DNA from: Promethearchaeota archaeon
GTDB taxonomy: Archaea; Asgardarchaeota; Lokiarchaeia; Sigyniarchaeales; SOKP01
Reading direction: 5' to 3'
DNA length: 43,104 nucleotides
Assembly (NCBI GenBank): GCA_018238625.1
Contig: JABCSY010000026.1
Coordinates: 1-43,104, forward strand
The notes beneath the pieces were generated by a model. That model was not told the DNA's origin. It did no database searches and was given only the letters and a program-made list of their open reading frames with translations. Both the position numbers and the translations under genes were made by a program. Within the stretch, counting starts at the first letter, position 1. Each line of letters opens with the position of its first letter. Below, piece by piece: positions 17,922 to 24,646 of this stretch.

Positions 17922-18287
17922 TTATCCAAGAACTAATTTAACTCTATCTAATGCCATATTGATTTCAAAATCTATTAATCCAATTTTAGCGTCTGAGGGT
18001 GCTAATGCAATTAATACTGCTTGACTTAATTGATGTAAGATTATTAATTTATCATTTCCCGTTATAATAATTGAACCCGTTTTACCTGATTGCAAAGTAC
18101 TTGCAACTCTATTACCAACTGAAGTTAGAGCTGCAGTCATCGCAGCTAACCCTTTTTCATCTACATCACTATGTAAAGCACTAGCCATCATTTGTCCTTT
18201 TAATGAAACTAAAGCACTATTATTAACTTCACAGTTTTTTTCTAATTCTTTTAAGATAGATTTAATTTTATCAATTTTTGCGCTCAT
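17922..18287 (-). CDS. Archaeal Roadblock/LC7 protein (MglB-like)
   Basis: 121 residues with the most typical archaeal Roadblock sequence in the window: CEVNNSALVSLKGQMMASAL, the helix GLAAMTAALTSVGNRVASTL, GSIIITGNDKLIILHQLS and ALIALAPSDAKIGLIDFEI. Homologous bacterial MglB and eukaryotic Ragulator/dynein light-chain proteins form dimers that bind Ras-like GTPases. It is the first gene of the minus-strand group and has a near-perfect ribosome-binding site (AAGGAGGT, 18297-18304) seven bases before the ATG, suggesting high expression. It is divergent from the GTPase gene, with about 230 bases of shared upstream region. Confidence 0.92.
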   Translation of the reverse strand: MSAKIDKIKSILKELEKNCEVNNSALVSLKGQMMASALHSDVDEKGLAAMTAALTSVGNRVASTLQSGKTGSIIITGNDKLIILHQLSQAVLIALAPSDAKIGLIDFEINMALDRVKLVLG

Positions 18288-18294
18288 TTTATAA

Positions 18295-18304
18295 TACCTC
18301 CTTT
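18295..18304 (-). promoter_or_regulatory. Strong Shine-Dalgarno of the first Roadblock gene
   Basis: On the minus strand this reads AAGGAGGTAT, full complementarity to the usual archaeal 16S 3' end, ending seven bases before the ATG at 18287. It shows that this genome uses Shine-Dalgarno initiation and helps decide other starts in the window. Confidence 0.8.
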
Positions 18305-18437
18305 TTTAAAAATAATTTTTTAGTTAATAGTAAATTTTTTTATGTTAATATAGTAATTAAGTCTGATTATATAAATATATCTATTTTTTATAAAAAAACC
18401 CTTTTCTCTTAAATATTTTATTAAAGGAAATATGATA

Positions 18438-18452
18438 TATTTAAATATAAGT
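18438..18452 (+). promoter_or_regulatory. Probable TATA box of the GTPase operon
   Basis: TATTTAAATATAAGT lies about 70 bases before the GTPase ATG. The 11-mer TTAAATATAAG recurs exactly at 22171-22181 in front of the gene at 22271. The spacing fits an archaeal TATA element, with a short leader containing GAGGT at 18503. Confidence 0.5.
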
Positions 18453-18518
18453 TAGTTTTTATATAAATTAATAAAAAAACTTCTTTATTAATATATAATT
18501 TTGAGGTTATTATATTAA

Positions 18519-19160
18519 ATGGAAAAAAATAAATTTAAAATTTTTATTACTGGATTTTTTAATGCTGGGAAAACAACTTTAATTCATACTCTAGATGATA
18601 AAGCTATATCTGTAGAGACGAAACTAGCAGAAGAATATGAACCAGGAAAAACTCATACTACAACTGGTTTTGATTTAGGAAGGCTTGTTTGGGTAAGACC
18701 AAATTTAAATTTCGATACAGAAGGTGTTTTAATGAGTAAATCTGAATATTTTCGAGATAAAAAGGAATATTCTGGATGGCATATTATTAATGTTGAGTTA
18801 AAAGGGAGCCCTGGTCAGATACAATTTAAAGCTGTACGTCATATTCTAGGAAGAGGAAGTGATGGTGTCATTTTATTAATTGATGGATGTGATTTAGCTA
18901 ATATTGGAAACGCTTTAGTAATAAGAGAAGAAATAACTACTAATCTTGGAAAAAACATCCCCTTAAATATTATAGCAAATAAGGCAGATAGAGAGGATTA
19001 TTATGGAAATGAGATGATTTCTGATTTGATAGGCGAGGAAGTATATAAAGGATCTGTTTTGGATAATATTGGAATTAAAGATGCTATAATAAATACCCTT
19101 AAAATAATTGTTAATAAATCAAATGATAATTTTAACTTAAAAGGTAAGGTGGTTGCCTAA
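18519..19160 (+). CDS. Ras-like small GTPase (COG2229/MglA-like group)
   Basis: 213 residues. Walker A is GFFNAGKTT (12-20); the switch I region carries HTTTGFDLGR (46-55); the G3 segment is KGSPGQIQF (about 95-103), with Ser-Pro-Gly-Gln replacing Asp-x-x-Gly-Gln, as is common in MglA/Arf-like archaeal GTPases; G4 is NKAD (154-157). Compared with minimal Ras there is a ~30-residue insertion between switch I and G3 (about 58-88). No membrane anchor is seen. It heads a plus-strand operon with a Roadblock protein (one-base gap), a TFB and a sensor-like protein. It is the likely partner of the four neighbouring Roadblock-type proteins. Confidence 0.88.
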   Translation: MEKNKFKIFITGFFNAGKTTLIHTLDDKAISVETKLAEEYEPGKTHTTTGFDLGRLVWVRPNLNFDTEGVLMSKSEYFRDKKEYSGWHIINVELKGSPGQIQFKAVRHILGRGSDGVILLIDGCDLANIGNALVIREEITTNLGKNIPLNIIANKADREDYYGNEMISDLIGEEVYKGSVLDNIGIKDAIINTLKIIVNKSNDNFNLKGKVVA

Positions 19161-19161
19161 T

Positions 19162-19611
19162 ATGGATATATCTATAGAAAATCAAATAAAAAAACTTTTA
19201 AAACCATTTAGAATTAGAACAGGGGTAACAACTTCTTTCTTATTTAATAACGATGGCTTAATAATAGCAATTGATCAAGAATCATTAAGCGAAGATGAAG
19301 ATTTTTATCAATCGATAAGTGCGATATGTGCTGGTATAATATCATTTGCAGAACAAGGAATATTGATGACAGATAGCTCAAATAATGTTAAAGATATAGT
19401 AATTCAGGGGGGTAATCAAATAGAGAGTGATAGTTTTACAATAACAATTGACTTTATTAGTAATGAAATAATTTTTGCCTGTATTTTTCCTTCAGTTTTG
19501 AATTATAGTGTAATTAAGTTTGAATTGAAGAATACAACTCAATCATTAATTAAGTTATTTAATAATGATAATATGAGTAAGAATGCCTCAATACAACAAA
19601 TTAAAACATAA
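19162..19611 (+). CDS. Roadblock/LC7 domain protein paired with the GTPase
   Basis: About 149 residues from the ATG at 19162, one base after the GTPase stop; the frame is open to a TTG at 19153 that overlaps the GTPase gene. AAGGTGGTT at 19147-19155 is a good ribosome site for the ATG. Roadblock features: VTTSFLFNNDGLIIAID, the helix SISAICAGIISFAEQGILM, SFTITIDFISNEIIFACIFP and a C-terminal helix. It closely resembles the divergently encoded protein at 17375-17821. Tight coupling to the GTPase gene matches the mglA-mglB arrangement and suggests translational coupling and direct interaction. Confidence 0.88.
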   Translation: MDISIENQIKKLLKPFRIRTGVTTSFLFNNDGLIIAIDQESLSEDEDFYQSISAICAGIISFAEQGILMTDSSNNVKDIVIQGGNQIESDSFTITIDFISNEIIFACIFPSVLNYSVIKFELKNTTQSLIKLFNNDNMSKNASIQQIKT

Positions 19612-19626
19612 ACACATACATTAAAT

Positions 19627-19635
19627 AAGGTGATT
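19627..19635 (+). promoter_or_regulatory. Shine-Dalgarno that places the TFB start at ATT
   Basis: AAGGTGATT is followed by GAA and then ATT ATT GAG. The GTG at 19630 lies inside the ribosome site. Four bases after the GGTGAT core comes ATT 19639, exactly the spacing at which ATG follows GGAGTGAT at 22271. Confidence 0.5.
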
Positions 19636-20532
19636 GAAATTATTGAGATAAAAAAGGATGTATTATATGGATTAAATTCATGCCCAGAATGTCAAGGGAA
19701 CTTAATTTCGGTAGTTGAAAGAGGAGAGACCGTTTGCTATCAATGTGGTTTAATTATAAGCGAAAAAGAATTAGCTCTCAATCACAGTGGTCCAAGAATA
19801 TATACAGCTGAACAATCTAGAGAAAAAGCAAGAACAGGGAGTCCAACGTCTCAATTATTTCCAGATATAAGTTTTTGTGTGATACATAATAATAATACTC
19901 AAAATCCCCATTTAAAACGTGCAATAAAACTTAATTCCTATATCCCTTGGGATAAAAAAAAAAAATTAATTGCTATTATAGAATTGAAAAGGTTAAGTCA
20001 CAATTTAGGTATACCTGAATATATTAAAAAAGCTACTTTAGAGCTTTATGAAGAAGCAGTTAATAGAAACATGATTAAAGGAAGATCAATAAAAGGAATG
20101 ATTATTGCATGTTTATTTTATGTTTGTAAAATTAAAAAAATACCAAGAACTTTCCAAGAAATTTGTATGGAATCATCAATTGCTCCAAAGAAATTAAAAA
20201 AATATTATCTCAATTTGGTCAAAGAATTAAATCTAAAGACTCCCATTAATAATCCAATTGCTAATGTTACTAGATTTATAGCTAATCTAGGATTAGATTT
20301 TGATACAGAAAAATTAACTATTAAAATATTAGAAGAATATTTCAAAAATAGTTCTACTGGTGGAAAAAACCCAAATGGTTTTTGCGGAGCCGCAATTTAC
20401 TTAGCATCAAAATTAAGAAATAAAAGGATAAATCAGAAAGTCATTGCCAATATTATTGGAATTACTGATACAACACTTCGAAACAGATATCACGAGATTA
20501 TTAATAAAATAAATTTTAATAATATTAGATAA
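19630..20532 (+). CDS. tfb: Divergent transcription initiation factor B (TFB/TFIIB)
   Basis: About 300 residues. The N-terminal zinc ribbon is present (CPEC at ~17, CYQCG at ~36). The B-reader/linker region reads GPRIYTAEQSREKARTGSP and differs from the usual archaeal pattern. Two cyclin-fold repeats follow (about 105-200 and 205-295), with IKGMIIACLFYVCKIKKIPRT and GFCGAAIYLASKLRNKRIN. TFB recruits RNA polymerase to TATA/BRE promoters. Its place in a signalling operon with GTPase and sensor genes suggests a specialised paralogue that changes promoter choice. The first possible codon, GTG 19630, overlaps the apparent ribosome site; ATT at 19639 is the better-spaced start. The difference is three residues. 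Confidence 0.9.
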   Translation: MIEIIEIKKDVLYGLNSCPECQGNLISVVERGETVCYQCGLIISEKELALNHSGPRIYTAEQSREKARTGSPTSQLFPDISFCVIHNNNTQNPHLKRAIKLNSYIPWDKKKKLIAIIELKRLSHNLGIPEYIKKATLELYEEAVNRNMIKGRSIKGMIIACLFYVCKIKKIPRTFQEICMESSIAPKKLKKYYLNLVKELNLKTPINNPIANVTRFIANLGLDFDTEKLTIKILEEYFKNSSTGGKNPNGFCGAAIYLASKLRNKRINQKVIANIIGITDTTLRNRYHEIINKINFNNIR

Positions 20533-20545
20533 AGAGGAGATTACA

Positions 20546-22042
20546 ATTATTAAGAACGAATTTGAAAAAACTCAAATTTTTAATTTTTATAAAATAAATG
20601 AAATAAAAAATAAGAAGTCCTATCTAAATTTGTTAGATAGCTTCCCTTTTTCAATATTTATATTACAATTTGATATGACAGTATATTTTTGCAATCATGT
20701 AGCAGAATTATATTTAGGCGTATTAAATAGCAAGGTTCAAGGTAACTCTTTTTTCAATCTTTTTCCATTTTCGGCTAATAAAAAAGAAGAAGTTAAGGAA
20801 ATAATAAATAATGTAATGTTGATTAATTATTCTGAAGTAAACGAATTAGATTTTATTAATCAAAATGGTTGTAAAACATGGGTTGAGATGTTTTTCTCTA
20901 GAATAAATATTGAGGGGAATAACTTTATTCAAGTAGTTTTATTAGATATAACAGAGAGCAAGCTAGCAGATATTATAATAAAAGAGGAAAATGAAAGATT
21001 GAGATCACTCAATGAATTAAAAAAGAATTTAACTGCTAAGACTTCTGAAGAATTGAAAAACCCTTTAAATGTTATGTCAAAGGCATCTCATTTACTTCTA
21101 GAAACATATAAAGATAAATTGGATGAAAATGCAATTAGATTATTAGAACTAATTAATAATGGAGGAGAGACATCTTTGAATTTGGCTAGTAAAATTGTAG
21201 ATATTTCCAGAATAGAATCAAACGAATTAATTCTAAATAAACAAACTGAAAATTTAGTCGAAATTATAAAAAACTCTTTAAGAACAGTTTTGCATAATAA
21301 TAACCAATATAATTCTTTCATTGATTTAGATTTATCTGAAGATGTTTATTCATTTATTGATAGATCACGAATAGAGCAGGTATTAAAAGAAATATTAACC
21401 TATATAATTTTAAATACAAATAATGATAGCAATCTTTCAATTAGCCTTCAAAAAGTTAGGAACTTTGGAGAAATTCTGATAAAAACACAGTTTAATTTAG
21501 GTTTAGAGAATAAAATGGACTACCAATTTCATTTTATAAAAGAAATAATTGAATTACATCATGGTCAAATGCTTATAGAATCATTAAACGGGCTATATAA
21601 ATCATCAATAAAAATTCTTCTACCCATAAAAAATTGGAAGGATAAGGTAATTCAACTTTTAGTATTATATAAATATGGTATTCCTCTATTTGACTACTCA
21701 TTTAGTAACCATTCTACTAATAGTAATGACTCTATAATAGTATCAGGAGGGATTGTCGGATTAATGACTATTTTAAAAGTGATAACTCATGGAAAATCTC
21801 CAATAAAATATATAAATCATGGAGATTGTACAATCATTTTTGAATTAAATAAATCAAGGGATATTATTTTTGTTTTGATTGTGAAAGAGCATTTAAAAAT
21901 ATTTGAATACACACTTGGCAATTTAATTAATGAATTTGATGTGATCTATAAGGATTTAGTTAAGAATATAGAAACAAGTTGTTCAGCTAGGCAAAATTGG
22001 GAAGAAGTGGGGTTATTAGTTGAAAAATATTTTAAAAACTGA
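20546..22042 (+). CDS. PAS-pseudokinase with an extra C-terminal domain
   Basis: The frame is open back to the TFB gene with no ATG or GTG before the PAS domain. AGAGGAGAT (20533-20541) is followed four bases later by ATT 20546, taken here as start; the first TTG (20630) would cut into the PAS domain. Order: PAS (about 30-145), a HisKA-like helix pair, a degenerate HATPase, and a ~130-residue C-terminal domain. In the H box the His of ISHELKTPLN is replaced by Glu (TSEELKNPLN). The ATPase lacks recognisable DxGxG and GxGLG boxes. The tail (YKYGIPLFDYSFSNHS, IIVSGGIVGLMTILKVI, IIFVLIVKEHLKIFEYTL) has the alternating strand/helix pattern of a Roadblock- or Longin-like domain, judged by eye. A signal-binding, GTPase-linked scaffold is inferred. 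Confidence 0.72.
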   Translation: MIKNEFEKTQIFNFYKINEIKNKKSYLNLLDSFPFSIFILQFDMTVYFCNHVAELYLGVLNSKVQGNSFFNLFPFSANKKEEVKEIINNVMLINYSEVNELDFINQNGCKTWVEMFFSRINIEGNNFIQVVLLDITESKLADIIIKEENERLRSLNELKKNLTAKTSEELKNPLNVMSKASHLLLETYKDKLDENAIRLLELINNGGETSLNLASKIVDISRIESNELILNKQTENLVEIIKNSLRTVLHNNNQYNSFIDLDLSEDVYSFIDRSRIEQVLKEILTYIILNTNNDSNLSISLQKVRNFGEILIKTQFNLGLENKMDYQFHFIKEIIELHHGQMLIESLNGLYKSSIKILLPIKNWKDKVIQLLVLYKYGIPLFDYSFSNHSTNSNDSIIVSGGIVGLMTILKVITHGKSPIKYINHGDCTIIFELNKSRDIIFVLIVKEHLKIFEYTLGNLINEFDVIYKDLVKNIETSCSARQNWEEVGLLVEKYFKN

Positions 22043-22167
22043 TATTACTTTATAGAAGAATCTTATTTTTTTTTCATATCTTTAATAAATTTCAATAAAT
22101 ATAATTTTTAAATCTTATTTATTTAATTTTTTAATTATTTCTATGTAAATTTATATAAAAAACAGAA

Positions 22168-22181
22168 GGCTTAAATATAAG
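22168..22181 (+). promoter_or_regulatory. Probable TATA element of the gene at 22271
   Basis: GGCTTAAATATAAG contains the exact 11-mer TTAAATATAAG found upstream of the GTPase operon at 18441-18451. It lies 90 bases before the ATG. A shared element suggests joint control of the two transcripts. Confidence 0.45.
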
Positions 22182-22270
22182 ATTTTGACAAAAAGGATGT
22201 TTATATATATAAATATTATTATTTATTTAAAAAATAAAAAATAATAAAAAATAAAAAAGGAGTGATAATT

Positions 22271-22774
22271 ATGCAAGAAATAATAGGACAATTTCTAATA
22301 ATGCTTATTAAACTATTTAAGGAGTTTAATGAAGAATTTCTCGAGCAAGCTGCTAAGGAACTAAATATGAGACCAGAGGATATTAAGCCAGATGGCTGGT
22401 ATCCCGTTGATAAAACTATTATCGCCTTAGAGAAATTAAGTGATGATGCAAATCAAGGTGTTGGAAAATTAGTAGTTGCTTCGAATCCAGATGTTATTAA
22501 GGCGTTGAAACCTGATTCAACCCCTAAGGATTTAACCTCTATATTAAAGACTAATATTTCCAAAAGTTTTAAAGGAGAAAATATATTTTCATTAATGACA
22601 ATTGTAGATTCTGGTCCTGATTCTCTCGTAATAAAAACTAAAATGTATCCATTTACTGAAAGTTTTGTTAAAGGTCTTATTTTAGGCTTTTTACAAATCT
22701 TAAAAATCCAAAATATCCATATTGTTAAAACAGATGAAGATGGTTTTCAAATATTTACCATAAAATGGCAATAA
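22271..22774 (+). CDS. Small protein, possibly of the DUF2378/V4R/HNOB-like fold
   Basis: 167 residues from the ATG at 22271; the upstream in-frame GTG (22262) is part of the ribosome site AAGGAGTGAT. It begins with a hydrophobic helix (IIGQFLIMLIKLFKEF), then KELNMRPEDIKPDGWYPVD, an acidic middle, and ends with two beta-rich segments (FSLMTIVDSGPDSLVIKTKM, VKTDEDGFQIFTIKW). The overall pattern, with a conserved-looking Gly-Trp-x-Pro early and an alpha/beta ligand-binding-like C-terminus, recalls the DUF2378 and 4-vinyl-reductase/heme-NO-binding superfamily, but I am not certain. It has its own promoter-like element shared with the GTPase operon. It may be a small-molecule sensor of the same locus. 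Confidence 0.6.
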   Translation: MQEIIGQFLIMLIKLFKEFNEEFLEQAAKELNMRPEDIKPDGWYPVDKTIIALEKLSDDANQGVGKLVVASNPDVIKALKPDSTPKDLTSILKTNISKSFKGENIFSLMTIVDSGPDSLVIKTKMYPFTESFVKGLILGFLQILKIQNIHIVKTDEDGFQIFTIKWQ

Positions 22775-22879
22775 TTAATTTTTAATCTTTTTTTTATATT
22801 ATTTTTTCAGTGCTAATTTTTTTATAGTAATTATGCTTAAATTATATTTAGTTATTACTAGCCATTCAATTCAAGATTT

Positions 22880-23110
22880 AATTTTGGTTCTCCCCACATG
22901 TGGATGAAACCTGAAAGAAAAATTGGCAGGATGGTGACTGAGTTGAAACTCTCATAGAGCATTAGGCCGCCATAAAATGGTAAGCCTCGAGAATAAACCT
23001 GGATAAGACTCAGAGAAGCTGTCTAATGGGCTTGTAATAACTCTCCCTTAATTTTAGGGTGTCAGCTAAACATATCGGATTAGGAGAGTTCAGAGAGACA
23101 CATTATAACC
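22880..23110 (+). ncRNA. Candidate structured RNA of unknown class
   Basis: A stretch visibly richer in G and C than its flanks, with no open frame and several complementary segments that nest. Examples: CATTAG 22960-22965 with CTAATG 23023-23028; within that loop GGC...GCC around a CCAT/ATGG pair (22966-22985); AACTCTCC 23039-23046 with GGAGAGTT 23083-23090; CCCT/AGGG at 23045-23059; and GAG(TTGAAA)CTC at 22940-22951. An AT-rich TATA-like block (CTTAAATTATATTTA) lies at 22838-22852, and a T-run follows near 23146. I compared it from memory with SRP RNA, RNase P RNA, group II introns and common riboswitches and saw no convincing match. The strand is assumed from the promoter-like block. Confidence 0.4.
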
Positions 23111-23198
23111 AATAATGGATTATATTTAGCTAGAGTTTTGTCAATTTTTTAAGGTTTCCTTATCAGTAACATCATGAAAAAAAGTTCCTATGCTCTGA

Positions 23199-23216
23199 AA
23201 CGAATTTTAATTCGTT
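23199..23216. terminator. Palindromic hairpin between the RNA candidate and the helicase gene
   Basis: AACGAATT, TT, AATTCGTT: an 8-bp perfect inverted repeat with a tiny loop, followed within 15 bases by a T-rich run. It may form a terminator-like hairpin for either converging transcript. The remainder of 23110-23363 is plain AT-rich sequence in which I see nothing else. Confidence 0.3.
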
Positions 23217-23363
23217 GAGGATTCTTTCTTTAAATTCTTATTTTTAAGAAATAAATAATATTTTCAGAATATAATTATTAAAAACCTTAGTATCATTTGA
23301 CATACTTTTTATTTAGCCTGAAACTAAAATATAAAACAATTCTATATAACAATCTGTTTAATG

Positions 23364-24515
23364 TTAATAAAAGGGGTTATGATATTGAGTATTTTCTTGT
23401 CGAGAAAATATTGTTCTTTCCTTAATTTCCTTATCGATCAATCCTTCGATGTGGCAAAGATATTCGTATTCGTCTTTTAAACAGAGCGTAATTGCAACTC
23501 CGCGCTTATTCATGCGAGAAGTTCTCCCTATTCGATGGACATAATTCTCAGGGTATTTTGGAATGTCGTAATTAAAAACATGCGAAATGTTATTGATATC
23601 CAAACCTCTGGCTGCAACATCTGTGGCAATGAGTAGGTTAATCTTATGCGCTTTAAAAGCTTTTAAAATTTTCTCTCTTTGATGTTGAGACAAGTCTCCA
23701 GAAATGAGATCCACGTTATATATGAAATTATCTAACGACTTTAACCTCTTGACTAACCAAGCCGCAGTTCTCTTCGTGTTCACGAAGACTAGAAGGTGAT
23801 CTGGTTTTTCTCTCCTCAGTATTTTAAGGAAAGTTTTCAGTTTATCTCCATATCTCTCAATCAGATAATAGAACTGTTTTGTATTTCCAACAGTTAAATC
23901 ATCTCTGCTTAAGTTTAAAAATTCGAAACTATTTTTCGAATATTGTTTCACTAATTCTCTGATTCTGTTATCAAAGGTCGCAGAGAATAGCATGAATTGG
24001 TATTCTGAATGAATTTGGTTTAAAATGTATTTCACATCTGGTGTGAAACCCATGTCAAACATTCTATCAGCTTCATCAACGACAACAAACCTAATTTCAT
24101 TTAATCTTAACTTTCTTCTTTTGTACAAATCAATTATTCTTCCAGGAGTTCCAATGATAATACTTATGCCGTTTTCTAGTTTATTTATTTGATTATTTAT
24201 AGAAACTCCGCCATAAATCGGAAAAGCTTTGACTCTTGAATTTCCCAAATCTCTAACTACTTCGTATATTTGATTTGCTAACTCTCTCGTTGGAACCAAG
24301 ATTAGAGCTTCGTTACGCGTAAATTTAAGGTTTTCTATTATTGGAAGTATAAAAGCTAAAGTTTTGCCACTACCCGTTCTCGCTTGAGCCATTATGTTTT
24401 GACCCTTTAAGATTAGAGGTATAGCTTTTTGTTGGACAGGCGTGGGTTTATTAATGTTGATTTTTTTTAACGCGTTAGCGTTATGTTCGTTAATTCCTAA
24501 TTCTGTAAAGTTCAA
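23364..24515 (-). CDS. DEAD-box RNA helicase
   Basis: 383 residues, the minimal two-RecA-domain form. Motifs in order: Q motif region (FTELGINEHNANALKKINI), AQARTGSGKT (I), PTRELANQ (Ia), GTPGR (Ib), VVDEADRM (II), FSATF (III), LLVFVNTKRTAAWLVKRL (IV), DVAARGLDI (V) and HRIGRTSR (VI). The last ~40 residues ([19 protein letters not shown]) are a short basic tail. This ATP-dependent helicase family remodels RNA, for example in ribosome assembly or at low temperature. The 3' third of the gene exists as a damaged second copy at 9149-9392, so this copy is the functional parent. Confidence 0.95.
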   Translation of the reverse strand: MNFTELGINEHNANALKKININKPTPVQQKAIPLILKGQNIMAQARTGSGKTLAFILPIIENLKFTRNEALILVPTRELANQIYEVVRDLGNSRVKAFPIYGGVSINNQINKLENGISIIIGTPGRIIDLYKRRKLRLNEIRFVVVDEADRMFDMGFTPDVKYILNQIHSEYQFMLFSATFDNRIRELVKQYSKNSFEFLNLSRDDLTVGNTKQFYYLIERYGDKLKTFLKILRREKPDHLLVFVNTKRTAAWLVKRLKSLDNFIYNVDLISGDLSQHQREKILKAFKAHKINLLIATDVAARGLDINNISHVFNYDIPKYPENYVHRIGRTSRMNKRGVAITLCLKDEYEYLCHIEGLIDKEIKERTIFSRQENTQYHNPFY

Positions 24516-24646
24516 TTTATTTGTTCACTAAAAATATCTTTCTTTTCTCACTCTAAATCGAGTAATTAAATTATTTGTGAAAGATAAACTTTTCTAAAAT
24601 TCTGATTTTTGATAAAAATAGTGTTTTGAATTAATTTAATATACAA

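Noticed and set aside
22880..23110. Group II intron, SRP RNA, RNase P RNA or known riboswitch
   Set aside because: I could not find a domain V hairpin, the SRP domain IV loop, the conserved RNase P core or a recognisable aptamer, so it is reported only as an unclassified RNA candidate.
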